From a virus, in the IMG/VR virus record IMGVR_UViG_3300008266_000098, positions 1 through 46,223 of that record: 46,223 bases of DNA; one strand, 5' to 3'. The first letter of the stretch is position 1, and every line of letters starts with the position of its first letter. Shown here one piece after another: positions 21,474 to 28,701 of this stretch. Both the position numbers and the translations under genes were made by a program. The notes beneath the pieces were generated by a model that was not told the origin of the DNA, ran no database searches, and saw nothing but the letters and a program-made list of their open reading frames with translations.

Positions 21474-22100
21474 ATGGCCCGTAAATATTTCACCTCCCCT
21501 CCCGGCCCGTTCGTCCATCCGTGGATCAACAAGCCGGACACGAAGTTCGCCCCTGCCGGTTCGGCGGGCGTCTACAAGGTCGGCCTCAAGCTCTCCGGGG
21601 CACCCGCCGAGGCGCTCAAGGAGAAGGTCGATGCCGAGTGTCAGGCCGCCTTCGACGCCTACGCGGAGGAGAAGGGTCTCACCCCCGGCGAGAAGAAGAA
21701 GTGGTCCGTCTACTACCCCTACGAGGTGCTGGAGGACGACGACGGGACCCCGACCGGCGAGATCGTGTTCGACTTCAAGCAGAACGCGGAGTTGACCCTC
21801 AAGACCGGCGAGAAGGTCCGGGTCGAGATCGCCCGCAAGGACAGCAAGGACAAGGACATGGACCCCAAGACCCCCATCTTCGGGGGCACGACGGGTCGCA
21901 TCCGGTACTCCATGCGTCCCATCCCCATGGTCTCCACCAAGCAGGTCGGCGTCCGCCTCGACTTCGCCGCTGTGCAGGTCATCAAGATGGCCGAGCGTTC
22001 GGCTGGCGGTGGCTCCTTCGGCGCGGTCGAGGACGATGACGCCTACGTGGCGGGCGGTGCCAGCGACGCGCAGTCCTTCTCCGGCGACGGGGACTACTGA
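21474..22100 (+). CDS. Single-stranded DNA-binding protein (gp2.5-like)
   Basis: 208 residues (T7 gp2.5: 232). Binds ssDNA at the replication fork and contacts the DNA polymerase and primase-helicase. The N-terminus ARKYFTSPPGPFVHPWINKP is typical of podophage SSBs. The OB-fold body includes EIVFDFKQNAELTLKTG. The C-terminus is acidic and ends in an aromatic residue (GDGDY), the tail that docks on partner proteins. The primase-helicase ends in a similar DSDY. ATG with AGGAG upstream. Confidence 0.85.
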   Translation: MARKYFTSPPGPFVHPWINKPDTKFAPAGSAGVYKVGLKLSGAPAEALKEKVDAECQAAFDAYAEEKGLTPGEKKKWSVYYPYEVLEDDDGTPTGEIVFDFKQNAELTLKTGEKVRVEIARKDSKDKDMDPKTPIFGGTTGRIRYSMRPIPMVSTKQVGVRLDFAAVQVIKMAERSAGGGSFGAVEDDDAYVAGGASDAQSFSGDGDY

Positions 22101-22102
22101 CC

Positions 22103-22270
22103 ATGGGCATCTCGACAGCCGACAAGCTGATCGCGGGTGTCTGCATCCTGTTCCTCGCCCTCGTGTTCCTCTCGGGATGCGGGGGCACGAGGTCAGGTGA
22201 CATGGGCGACGCCTACGGTCTCGCCATCTCGCAGCACCTCAAGGAGAAGCAGGCCGATGAGCGCCACTGA
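22103..22270 (+). CDS. Small lipoprotein, 55 aa
   Basis: ATG 2 bases after the SSB stop. A hydrophobic signal (KLIAGVCILFLALVFLSGC) ends in a lipobox LSGC with lipidated Cys at 26, followed by a short polar tail (GGTRSGDMGDAYGLAISQHL). Expected to be lipid-anchored in the envelope. Small phage lipoproteins made before lysis are often superinfection-exclusion factors, but this is inference. It overlaps the next start by 14 bases. Confidence 0.65.
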   Translation: MGISTADKLIAGVCILFLALVFLSGCGGTRSGDMGDAYGLAISQHLKEKQADERH

Positions 22271-22505
22271 GATCGAACAGGCCCTCGCGGAGACACGCGC
22301 GGCGGGCCGCAAGGGGAACCTCTCCAACCTCGCCCACGCCCTGCTCCGGGTGGAGGAGTGGGAGAAGGACCTCAAGAAGATGGCCCTCGAAGCGGAGGAC
22401 CTCCGGGTCCGACTGCTGGCCTGCGACCCGGACGACCACGAGGAGGTCAAGCTCCTGTACGATGAGGCTCTCGGCCACCGTGCCCCCCGCCCGCGTACCC
22501 GGTAA
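22257..22505 (+). CDS. Hypothetical protein, 82 aa, helical
   Basis: ATG inside the end of the lipoprotein gene. Mostly charged helix (ATEIEQALAETRAAGRKGN, RVEEWEKDLKKMALEAEDL), probably a coiled coil or small helical bundle. Overlaps the endonuclease I gene by 44 bases. No family recognised. Confidence 0.6.
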   Translation: MSATEIEQALAETRAAGRKGNLSNLAHALLRVEEWEKDLKKMALEAEDLRVRLLACDPDDHEEVKLLYDEALGHRAPRPRTR

Positions 22506-23004
22506 GCCCGGCCCGTGGTGGGAGAAGGTCAACAAGGGGAACCGCGAGGCCGGGCTTAGGTACGGCTTCCGGTCCGGCCTAGAGGAGAAGAACGCGGCGC
22601 TCATCGAGAAGCATGGGCTCCCCGTCTTCTACGAGCAGTTCAAGGTGCGGTACACCGTGCCCCTCTCCTTCCACACCTACACCCCGGACTTCCGCCTCCC
22701 GAACAACATCATCGTGGAGACCAAGGGGGTCTGGGATGCGAAGGACCGGGCGAAGATGCTCCTCGTCCGCGAGCAGTACCCCGACCTCGACATCCGCATG
22801 GTGTTCTCCCGCCTCAAGTCCCCCATTGCGCCCGGCTCCAAGACCACCGTGGAGCAGTTCTGCGCGAAGCACGGCATCCCCTGTGCCGAGAAGCTGATCC
22901 CCGAGGCGTGGTTCAAGGAGGCGGGTCCCCGGTTCGCCCCCGAGGAAGCCCTCCAGCGCGGACCCGGCGCCGCCCTCATGAAGGCCAAGCCGAGGACCCG
23001 GTGA
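22462..23004 (+). CDS. Endonuclease I, Holliday-junction resolvase (T7 gp3-like)
   Basis: 180 residues (T7: 149). Cuts branched DNA during recombination, packaging and host DNA breakdown. Candidate catalytic residues Glu41 (GLEEKNA), Asp76 (YTPDF), Glu86 and Lys88 (VETKG) have exactly the T7 spacing (Glu20, Asp55, Glu65, Lys67), with a 21-residue N-terminal extension. The KGVWDAKDRAKMLLVREQYP and DIRMVF segments also fit. Translation overlaps both neighbours. Confidence 0.92.
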   Translation: MRLSATVPPARVPGKPGPWWEKVNKGNREAGLRYGFRSGLEEKNAALIEKHGLPVFYEQFKVRYTVPLSFHTYTPDFRLPNNIIVETKGVWDAKDRAKMLLVREQYPDLDIRMVFSRLKSPIAPGSKTTVEQFCAKHGIPCAEKLIPEAWFKEAGPRFAPEEALQRGPGAALMKAKPRTR

Positions 23005-23216
23005 CCGAGGACTGGACAGGACCCCCGGCGCACGCCCTCGACGTGTACCCCGAGGAGCCCAAGTGGACCGGGCTTTACGACGCCGAGGGTCAGCCCCTCT
23101 ACCCCAAGCCCCGGCCTGCGGGCTTCCTCACCGAGGAGATCGAACGTGTCCGCCGTCTGCACCAAGCTCATCCCCAAGTACGTCGCCCGGTACGCAGGGG
23201 GAAAGCCGCCCGGTAA
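23001..23216 (+). CDS. Hypothetical protein, 71 aa
   Basis: GTGA overlap with the endonuclease stop. Pro- and Tyr-rich N-terminus (YPEEPKWTGLYDAEGQPLYP) and a basic C-terminus (VRRPVRRGKAAR). Its last 71 bases are also coding in another frame for the next gene, so its true end or existence is less certain. Confidence 0.5.
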   Translation: MTEDWTGPPAHALDVYPEEPKWTGLYDAEGQPLYPKPRPAGFLTEEIERVRRLHQAHPQVRRPVRRGKAAR

Positions 23217-23475
23217 CACCGTCTCGGCAGCGATCGCCCTCTCGCGGTACATCATCGATCACGACATGGCCAACCGCGTGTTCGTCATCCTGACCCCCGA
23301 GATGTGGGCGGGCTTCCACAAGAACGCCTCGCTGGACCCCATGTATGAGGACCCCGACATGCTCATCTTCGACGGCTTCGACCCGGAGCTTGGTGAGGGG
23401 GAACTCCCGGCGCAGGAGGTCCTCGTGGCCCTGATGATCGAACCGACCCACTCCCCCCATTCAACCCTACAGTAG
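23146..23475 (+). CDS. Hypothetical protein, 109 aa
   Basis: GTG start inside the previous gene. Contains SAAIALSRYIIDHDMANRVF then VILTPEMWAGFHK and a repeated Asp/Phe part (DPDMLIFDGFDPELG). Soluble, acidic C-terminal half. No family recognised. It ends just before a strong AGGAGGA ribosome site for the next gene. Confidence 0.55.
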   Translation: MSAVCTKLIPKYVARYAGGKPPGNTVSAAIALSRYIIDHDMANRVFVILTPEMWAGFHKNASLDPMYEDPDMLIFDGFDPELGEGELPAQEVLVALMIEPTHSPHSTLQ

Positions 23476-23488
23476 GAGGACCAGCCCA

Positions 23489-23752
23489 GTGCAGGGACCC
23501 AATCGCCGCTTTTCCGCCACCGAGACCCTCGCCGTGGGCACTCCCATGAAGCAGCCCGCTCGGGGCCTCGTGATCCTGTGCACCACGGCGGGCGACGTCG
23601 TCGTCCAGATCGGCACCAGCAGCAAGGCTGGCGACTTCACGCTGATGCCCATCCGGTGCGAGGTAGGCACGACCATCCTCGAAGACTACGCCGTGATCGG
23701 GGTCGCCACTTCGGGTACCACCGCGACCGCCACCTATCAGGCGCTCTCCTGA
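23489..23752 (+). CDS. Small beta-rich protein, virion-like composition, 87 aa
   Basis: GTG with AGGAGGA upstream. Sequence of alternating hydrophobic strands (GLVILCTTAGDVVVQIGTSS, IGVATSGTTATATYQALS) like small head or tail decoration proteins. It overlaps the next gene by one base. The location, before the lysis cassette, is unusual for a structural protein. Family unknown. Confidence 0.6.
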   Translation: MQGPNRRFSATETLAVGTPMKQPARGLVILCTTAGDVVVQIGTSSKAGDFTLMPIRCEVGTTILEDYAVIGVATSGTTATATYQALS

Positions 23753-24036
23753 TGCCCGCCCGTTTCGCAGCACCCGCCGCCCCGACCCGCACCTCACTGG
23801 CGGCCCAGCCCGTGTCCATCACCACCGCCGCAGCGGGACAGATCGTCACGATCACCTCGGGCCTCAACGTCGCGGCCACCCTCCCCGCCAGCGGCACGTG
23901 GGAGTGGGACCTCATCTCCGTCAATGCGTCCGGCGAGATTGCCCAGCGCCTTGGCGGCCTCAGCGCAGGCGGGACCGTGGTGAACGCGGCCAACGCTGCG
24001 CTCAACCACCTCCTCAGGTGTAAGCGCATCACGTGA
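23752..24036 (+). CDS. Small beta-rich protein, virion-like composition, 94 aa
   Basis: Starts in a TGATG overlap. Ala/Thr-rich strands (VSITTAAAGQIVTITSGLNV, GTWEWDLISVNASGEI) that suggest a beta-sandwich or fibre domain and a partner of the preceding protein. Overlaps the membrane-protein gene by 4 bases (GTGA). Family unknown. Confidence 0.6.
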   Translation: MPARFAAPAAPTRTSLAAQPVSITTAAAGQIVTITSGLNVAATLPASGTWEWDLISVNASGEIAQRLGGLSAGGTVVNAANAALNHLLRCKRIT

Positions 24037-24308
24037 CCCTCGCCCAGACCCACGCCCGGTGGAAGTACCGGCGAGGCATCGTGTTCTTCACGCTCCTCGT
24101 CTGCTTCTCGGGCATCGGGTACCTCACCCTCTGGGGCACCGACACCCGCCTCAACGAAACGCTGGCCATGGGGTACTTCGCCTTGGCCGGCGCCACCATC
24201 GGGTCCTACTGCTTCGCGGCAACGTGGGACGACACCGTGCTGGCCGGGAGACCGAGCCGCAGGCCACGCCGCGCGGAGGAGACCCCCGACGATGGCACCG
24301 AACCCTAA
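24033..24308 (+). CDS. Holin candidate, two TM segments, 91 aa
   Basis: GTGA start. Membrane segments at about residues 15-35 (IVFFTLLVCFSGIGYLTL) and 44-64 (TLAMGYFALAGATIGSYCFA), then a charged C-terminal tail (RPSRRPRRAEETPDDGTEP), the usual build of class II holins. It is followed by the spanin pair and the amidase, so a role in timing lysis is likely. The membrane protein at 7450 is the alternative. Confidence 0.55.
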   Translation: MTLAQTHARWKYRRGIVFFTLLVCFSGIGYLTLWGTDTRLNETLAMGYFALAGATIGSYCFAATWDDTVLAGRPSRRPRRAEETPDDGTEP

Positions 24309-24636
24309 CTTCCCCCGCTACCCCGAGTACCACGCCGTGGTTGGCCCGAGGCGCAGCGGCAAGACGACCATCGCCCGTGCCGTGGCCCAGAAGCTCGCCC
24401 GCATCCACGCGCCCAACGCGGTGCTGTACGTGGGGGACAACGGCAAGGACTGGCTCGTACAGTTCACGCCCTCGGTGGACGTGTTCCGCAGGGAGACCGA
24501 CACCTACTCGTGGCTCCCATTCACCCGACCCGCTAACCATCGGGAAGATGCCTACCGAGCGGTGGTCTACGACGGGTTCGTCCCCAAGTTCGCTCCGCAG
24601 GTACGCATCGTCTCGTGCTCGGAGTTGAACGTCTGA
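24292..24636 (+). CDS. Small P-loop NTPase-like protein, 114 aa
   Basis: ATG overlapping the holin candidate by 17 bases. A clear Walker A near residues 18-25 (GPRRSGKTT), then a strand-like AVLYVGDNGKDWLV and a possible Walker B (YRAVVYDGF). Only about half the size of typical kinases or AAA proteins, so it may be a minimal ATP-binding domain. Its place inside a lysis cassette is unexplained. Confidence 0.6.
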   Translation: MAPNPNFPRYPEYHAVVGPRRSGKTTIARAVAQKLARIHAPNAVLYVGDNGKDWLVQFTPSVDVFRRETDTYSWLPFTRPANHREDAYRAVVYDGFVPKFAPQVRIVSCSELNV

Positions 24637-25055
24637 TGCTCCCGAAAGCCCTCGACCCCTACAAGTGGCTGGCCCTCGCCGCCCTCCTCGCCGTCCTCGC
24701 CCTCGCTGTCTGGGGCTACGGCCAGTACCAGTACCAGCAGGGCAAGAGCACCGCCGAGACAGCCGCGAGTGTGGCCCGTGAGGCGGAGGTGGCGCGGCAA
24801 CTCGAAGTCAACCGCGAGGCCCAGCGCTCCGCCGCCCTCACCATCTCCGCCCTCCGCACCACCACCCAGTCCCTCGAAGACCAACTCAAGGAGAACGCCC
24901 GTGTCGCCGCTCTCGACCCTCTCGCTGATAGCTGCGGCCTCTCTCCTGATGGGGTGCGCCGCATCGGCACCATCGGCAGGACGCCCAGTCCTCCTCGCCG
25001 TCCCTTCGGAGTTGGCGGCGGAGTGCCCGGACCCGGTGACCCTCCCTCCCCGTAG
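24636..25055 (+). CDS. Rz: Inner-membrane spanin (Rz-like), 139 aa
   Basis: Starts in a TGATG overlap. One N-terminal membrane segment (LALAALLAVLALAVWGYGQY, about residues 12-31) followed by a long periplasmic helix (AASVAREAEVARQLEVNREA, then TTTQSLEDQLKENARVAAL), as in i-spanins. Together with the o-spanin encoded within and beyond it, it should fuse inner and outer membranes in the last step of lysis. The Pro/Gly-rich tail is where the second frame overlaps. Confidence 0.8.
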   Translation: MLPKALDPYKWLALAALLAVLALAVWGYGQYQYQQGKSTAETAASVAREAEVARQLEVNREAQRSAALTISALRTTTQSLEDQLKENARVAALDPLADSCGLSPDGVRRIGTIGRTPSPPRRPFGVGGGVPGPGDPPSP

Positions 25056-25176
25056 GCTCTCCCAGCAGGAGGTCGAGGAGAGGTGGAGCCGTGACCGCGC
25101 GTCCCTCGTGGCGTGCAAGGACAGCAAGGCCGGCGTGGTGTCCTACTACGAGCGGCGGGACGGAGCGCTGCAATGA
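24901..25176 (+). CDS. Rz1: Outer-membrane spanin lipoprotein (Rz1-like), nested in Rz
   Basis: GTG start in the +1 frame inside the i-spanin gene, running 121 bases past its end. The signal SPLSTLSLIAAASLLMGC has its lipobox Cys at 19. The mature part is 73 residues with Pro-rich stretches (PDPVTLPPRRLSQQEVEE). An embedded lipoprotein frame of this type is diagnostic for Rz1. It overlaps the next gene by 4 bases. Confidence 0.8.
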   Translation: MSPLSTLSLIAAASLLMGCAASAPSAGRPVLLAVPSELAAECPDPVTLPPRRLSQQEVEERWSRDRASLVACKDSKAGVVSYYERRDGALQ

Positions 25177-25640
25177 CCCAGCTACTCCTCGCCCAGCCCG
25201 AGACCTCCATCTACCCGGCACTCTGCCACGCCATCAACCGGTGGCTCTGGCGGTGGTCCCCGTGGCACCTGCGGCATGACCTTCGTGTCCTCAACCGCGA
25301 GCTATCGGACCGTACGCGGACCCTGATGGACACGAGGCGCAGGGTCTTCGACCTCCAGCAGCAGGTCCTCGACATGGAGAAGTGGGTCAAAGAGGTCCAG
25401 CCCCCACCGCTCGTACCTCTGCCGAAGATGAAGTTGACCAGCGACGAGGACCTCGCGTTCAAGGCCAAGCGGTTCACCATCTCGGCCAAGGAATACCGCT
25501 TCGTGGTGCGGGAAGACGACCTTGTGCATCAAGCCGTGAGGCTCGACCACATCCGCCGCATGATGGTGGACAAGTACCTCGCGGAACTCCGGCCCATGCT
25601 GGAGCGAGACCTCGTGAAGATTGGCCTCCCCGGTGCTTGA
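25173..25640 (+). CDS. Hypothetical coiled-coil protein, 155 aa
   Basis: ATGA overlap with Rz1. Trp-rich start (INRWLWRWSPWHLRHD), then a long coiled coil (LNRELSDRTRTLMDTRRRVF, LQQQVLDMEKWVKEV), a proline linker and a C-terminal helical part. It has no signal peptide. Placed between spanins and amidase, but no lysis domain is recognised. Confidence 0.55.
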   Translation: MTQLLLAQPETSIYPALCHAINRWLWRWSPWHLRHDLRVLNRELSDRTRTLMDTRRRVFDLQQQVLDMEKWVKEVQPPPLVPLPKMKLTSDEDLAFKAKRFTISAKEYRFVVREDDLVHQAVRLDHIRRMMVDKYLAELRPMLERDLVKIGLPGA

Positions 25641-26298
25641 GTGGCGACCCCGCGACCGGACCCACCGCGTCATCCTCCACGATGCCCACGCGCTGGTGCC
25701 CGACGCCTACGACTACCTGCTCGCCAAGGGCCGCTCCAAGGGGCTGCTCTCGGTGGGCTACCACTTCGTCATCGAGACGAACGGTGCGGTGAAGACGGGC
25801 CGGCCCCTTGAGGCAGTCGGCTCGCACACCCCCGGCCACAACGAGGACAGCATCGGGGTCTGCCTTGCGCTCCCCTTCTCGGAGGCCCAGCGCCTCGCCC
25901 TCGCCGGCCTCGTGCACCGCCTCGAAGTCCTCTACGCCATCCCCCTGTCCATCGTTGGGCACAAGGAAGTACACCGTACCCGGAGCCCTGACTGCCCGCC
26001 CTTGGACATGAAGGACCTCCGCCAGTTCATCCGCAAGGAGATCGCCACCACCATGACCGACACCACCCCCGACCTCTCCACCCAGCAGTCGCTCATCGTG
26101 AGCTACCTCCAGAAGGGTCACACCCTCACCACCCAGATCGCCATGGTCTCGCTGGGCATCCAGTCCCTCTCCAGCCGGGTCGCGGAACTCCGCAAGCTGG
26201 GCTACGTGATCGAGGCCGACCCCGCCAAGGACTACCACGGCAGGTCCTACCTCAAGTACCGCTTGGTGCCGTCCAGTGCTCCTACGCGAGCAGAGTGA
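25633..26298 (+). CDS. N-acetylmuramoyl-L-alanine amidase with C-terminal winged-helix-like extension
   Basis: Amidase of the T7 lysozyme (gp3.5) family, cutting the amide bond between muramic acid and peptide. Zinc ligands by alignment: His16 (VILHDAH), His110 (VGHKEV) and Cys121 (PDCPPLDM). VGYHFVI, AVGSHTPGHNEDSIGVCLAL also match T7. T7 lysozyme also binds and inhibits the phage RNA polymerase. The 221-residue product is about 70 longer than T7 lysozyme: residues about 148-210 (TQQSLIVSYLQKGHTLTTQI, then a LSSRVAELRKLGYVIEAD helix and a Tyr-rich wing) resemble a winged-helix DNA-binding domain. Start GTG 25633 overlaps the previous gene by 8 bases; TTG 25621 is possible. Confidence 0.88.
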   Translation: MLEWRPRDRTHRVILHDAHALVPDAYDYLLAKGRSKGLLSVGYHFVIETNGAVKTGRPLEAVGSHTPGHNEDSIGVCLALPFSEAQRLALAGLVHRLEVLYAIPLSIVGHKEVHRTRSPDCPPLDMKDLRQFIRKEIATTMTDTTPDLSTQQSLIVSYLQKGHTLTTQIAMVSLGIQSLSSRVAELRKLGYVIEADPAKDYHGRSYLKYRLVPSSAPTRAE

Positions 26299-26485
26299 CG
26301 GAGCGGCGGTCCTCCCGAGGTCCCTCCTCGTGCTGATCCCGCCCGACCATCTGCACACCAACGCCGAGATCGCCGCATGGTATCTGGCACGGGGCAGACG
26401 TGTGGTCATGCCGAGGAAGCACGGGGAGGGGTGTGACGAGATCACCCTCGATTATGACTGGGAGGCATCACGGGATGCTTCATGA
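26276..26485 (+). CDS. Hypothetical protein, 69 aa
   Basis: GTG overlapping the amidase end by 23 bases. Contains LLVLIPPDHLHTNAEIAAWY, then LARGRRVVMPRKHGEG and an acidic tail, resembling a fragment of a nucleotide-binding fold. No family recognised. It is overlapped by the HNH gene, which may have inserted downstream of it. Confidence 0.5.
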   Translation: MLLREQSDGAAVLPRSLLVLIPPDHLHTNAEIAAWYLARGRRVVMPRKHGEGCDEITLDYDWEASRDAS

Positions 26486-26930
26486 TGAGCTAGCACTCAT
26501 CGCCCGGCACTTCCGGCTCTCCGGGGAGGACATCATTCGGGTGTCTACCGGGGAGCCCATCCGCTTCAAGCAGGACAGAAAGTCCTACGCGCAGGTCCGC
26601 CTAGTGGTGGACGGTAAGACGGTCACCCTACGAGCACACCGGGTCAAGTTCGCCTTGGCCCACGGCTGGCTCCCCAAGCTGGTGGACCACAAGAACCGCA
26701 ACAAGCTGGACGATGCGCTGGAGAACCTCCGGCCCGCCACGCGGTCACAGAACGCAGTCAACGCCGAGGCCGGTCCGTGCGTCAAGCAGCGCAAGTCAGG
26801 CCGGTGGTCCGCGTGGGTCAACCGCGATGGGCGACAGGTGGGCCTCGGCACCCACGATACCCGAGAGCAGGCCGTAGCGGTGGCTGGAGCAGCACGCGCG
26901 GAACTGCATGGAGAGTTCCATGTCGCTTGA
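26475..26930 (+). CDS. HNH homing endonuclease with AP2-like C-terminal domain
   Basis: 151 residues. HNH core: His55 (LRAHRVKFALAHGWLP), Asp71-His72 (LVDHKNRNKLDDALENLRP) and the following SQN. The C-terminal ~45 residues (KSGRWSAWVNRDGRQVGLGT, then HDTREQAVAVA) look like an AP2-type DNA-binding repeat, a common pairing in free-standing phage homing endonucleases. It overlaps genes on both sides. Such elements spread by cutting related phage genomes during co-infection. Confidence 0.85.
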   Translation: MLHDELALIARHFRLSGEDIIRVSTGEPIRFKQDRKSYAQVRLVVDGKTVTLRAHRVKFALAHGWLPKLVDHKNRNKLDDALENLRPATRSQNAVNAEAGPCVKQRKSGRWSAWVNRDGRQVGLGTHDTREQAVAVAGAARAELHGEFHVA

Positions 26931-28701
26931 CGACCGAGAGATTGAAGGGGCATCGCGTGTGATGTCTCGGGGCGAGTGCCCAAAGTGCCACCGGGAGAAA
27001 ACCCTTGTCACGTACGAGGACACCCACAGCCATTGCTTCGGCGCGGGCTGCGACTACCACACAGGCCCAACGGATGGCAGCGGCACAGGCCCTCGCGGAG
27101 GAGATGCTGACCCGCGACAGAAGACGAGCTTTGGCGTGGCTGATGCGGGACCACCTGCCGCAGAACTCATCGACCCCGCGTCCCATCCTCAAGCGTGGGC
27201 TCCACTCCGCAAGCGGGGCATCACGACGGACACTCTGCGTCGCTATGGGTACTTCACGGGACGCTTCCGGGGAGGGCTAGTCGGCGTCGCACCGTACTAC
27301 TCGCAGGACGGCGAGCTAGCCTGCCAGAAGCTCCGGCTCGAAGGCAAGGAGTTCCCCGTCCTCAGGGTCCCGGACCAGCCGTCCCTCGGGCGGTGCAAGC
27401 TCTTCGGCCAGACCTACTACGGCGACCGCTACGACCGGCGCGTGGTGGTGACCGAGGGCGAACTGGACGCCATGTCGGTGGCACAGGCGGTGGACTTCAA
27501 GTTCGCCTGCGTGTCCATCCCGACCGGGGTGCAGGGCGCCGTGGCCGCACTCAAGGCCAACTACCTCTGGCTCGACCGCTTCGATGAGATCGTGCTGTGG
27601 TTCGATGATGATGACAGCGGCAGGGCGGCCATGGAGGAGTGCGCCAAGCTCTTCAAGGTCGGCAAGGTCAAGCTCGCCAAGGCGGGCAACGGGCACAAGG
27701 ACGCCTCGGACCTACTCCAAGCCAGCCTGCCGGGGGACATCCAGACTGCCGTGTTCGCTGCCGTGGCGTGGCGGCCCCGAGGCATCGTCAACGCGAAGAC
27801 GAACTCGGAGGATGTCACCGCGCCGAAGGAGGACGCCGTCGCTGGGTGGTCCTTCGAGTGGCCGTGGAAGGAGTGGAACGACAAGCTCGGACCCATCCGG
27901 GCGGGTCAGGTCTGCTACCATGTGGCCGGCACCGGGGTGGGCAAGACGACAGCCATCTCCGAGATCGAGTACCACCTCCTCAAGCAGAACGCCCGCATCT
28001 TCCACATGGGCTTCGAGGACACCCGGCGTGACGTGAAGCTCCGGCTCCTGTCCGTCCACGTGTCCGACCGGCTGGACATCAAGCCCCGGCCCGATGCGGA
28101 GATGGTGGCCCTGCACGATGACCTGTTCGGCGCAGGGCAGGTGGAGATGTTCGACCCCGAGACCGCCGAGTGGACCGTGGACGCGATCCTCGGGTACGTG
28201 CGGTACTGCGCCAAGGCCCTCGACTGTCAGGTAGGGTTCATCGACCCGCTGACCTTCATCGCGGCGGGACTTGCCGTGGGCGACGATGAGCGGCGGGCAC
28301 TGGACAAGGTGTCTCGGGACCTCGCCGCCATGAGCAAGGAGCTTGGCGTCCACCTCCAAGTCGCCCACCACCTCACCCGACCGGAAGGCGCGGGACACGA
28401 GGAGGGCGCCCAGACCAGCCTCAACCAAGTCCGAGGGTCTGGCGGCATCGCGAACTTCGCCTCCTTCGTCATCGGCCACGAACGCAATGGCCAAGCGGAG
28501 GGGGAACTGTGGACGGTCACCCAGTACCGTGCACTCAAGAACCGGCCCCGGTCCCGCACCGGTGTCCTCAACGCCCTCGCGTTCAGCGAGACGAAGGGTA
28601 GGCTCCTTCCCACATCCCTCGCCTTCCCCGGCCCCCAGCGTAAGGGCGGACGTGGCGGAGGGACCCACCCTTCAACCTCATTCGGGGACAGTGACTACTA
28701 G
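26920..28701 (+). CDS. DNA primase-helicase (T7 gp4-like)
   Basis: 593 residues from ATG 26920, chosen for GGAGAG 5 bases upstream; ATG 26908 is the alternative. Unwinds DNA and primes lagging-strand synthesis. N-terminal zinc finger with Cys20, Cys23, Cys39 and Cys44 (CPKCHREK, HCFGAGC). TOPRIM primase domain with VVVTEGELDAMS and LWFDDDDSGRAAM. RecA-like helicase with Walker A GTGVGKTT (337-344), CQVGFIDPLTF as Walker B, HLQVAHHL and NQVRGSGGIANFASFVIGHE as later motifs. It ends in acidic-aromatic DSDY, the tail used in T7 to bind the polymerase. Confidence 0.95.
   Translation: MSLDDREIEGASRVMSRGECPKCHREKTLVTYEDTHSHCFGAGCDYHTGPTDGSGTGPRGGDADPRQKTSFGVADAGPPAAELIDPASHPQAWAPLRKRGITTDTLRRYGYFTGRFRGGLVGVAPYYSQDGELACQKLRLEGKEFPVLRVPDQPSLGRCKLFGQTYYGDRYDRRVVVTEGELDAMSVAQAVDFKFACVSIPTGVQGAVAALKANYLWLDRFDEIVLWFDDDDSGRAAMEECAKLFKVGKVKLAKAGNGHKDASDLLQASLPGDIQTAVFAAVAWRPRGIVNAKTNSEDVTAPKEDAVAGWSFEWPWKEWNDKLGPIRAGQVCYHVAGTGVGKTTAISEIEYHLLKQNARIFHMGFEDTRRDVKLRLLSVHVSDRLDIKPRPDAEMVALHDDLFGAGQVEMFDPETAEWTVDAILGYVRYCAKALDCQVGFIDPLTFIAAGLAVGDDERRALDKVSRDLAAMSKELGVHLQVAHHLTRPEGAGHEEGAQTSLNQVRGSGGIANFASFVIGHERNGQAEGELWTVTQYRALKNRPRSRTGVLNALAFSETKGRLLPTSLAFPGPQRKGGRGGGTHPSTSFGDSDY

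Noticed and set aside
23146-23216. The 71-base overlap of the two frames at 23001-23216 and 23146-23475 as a programmed frameshift
   Set aside because: No slippery heptamer was seen and both frames have their own starts, so they are listed as separate overlapping genes with reduced confidence.
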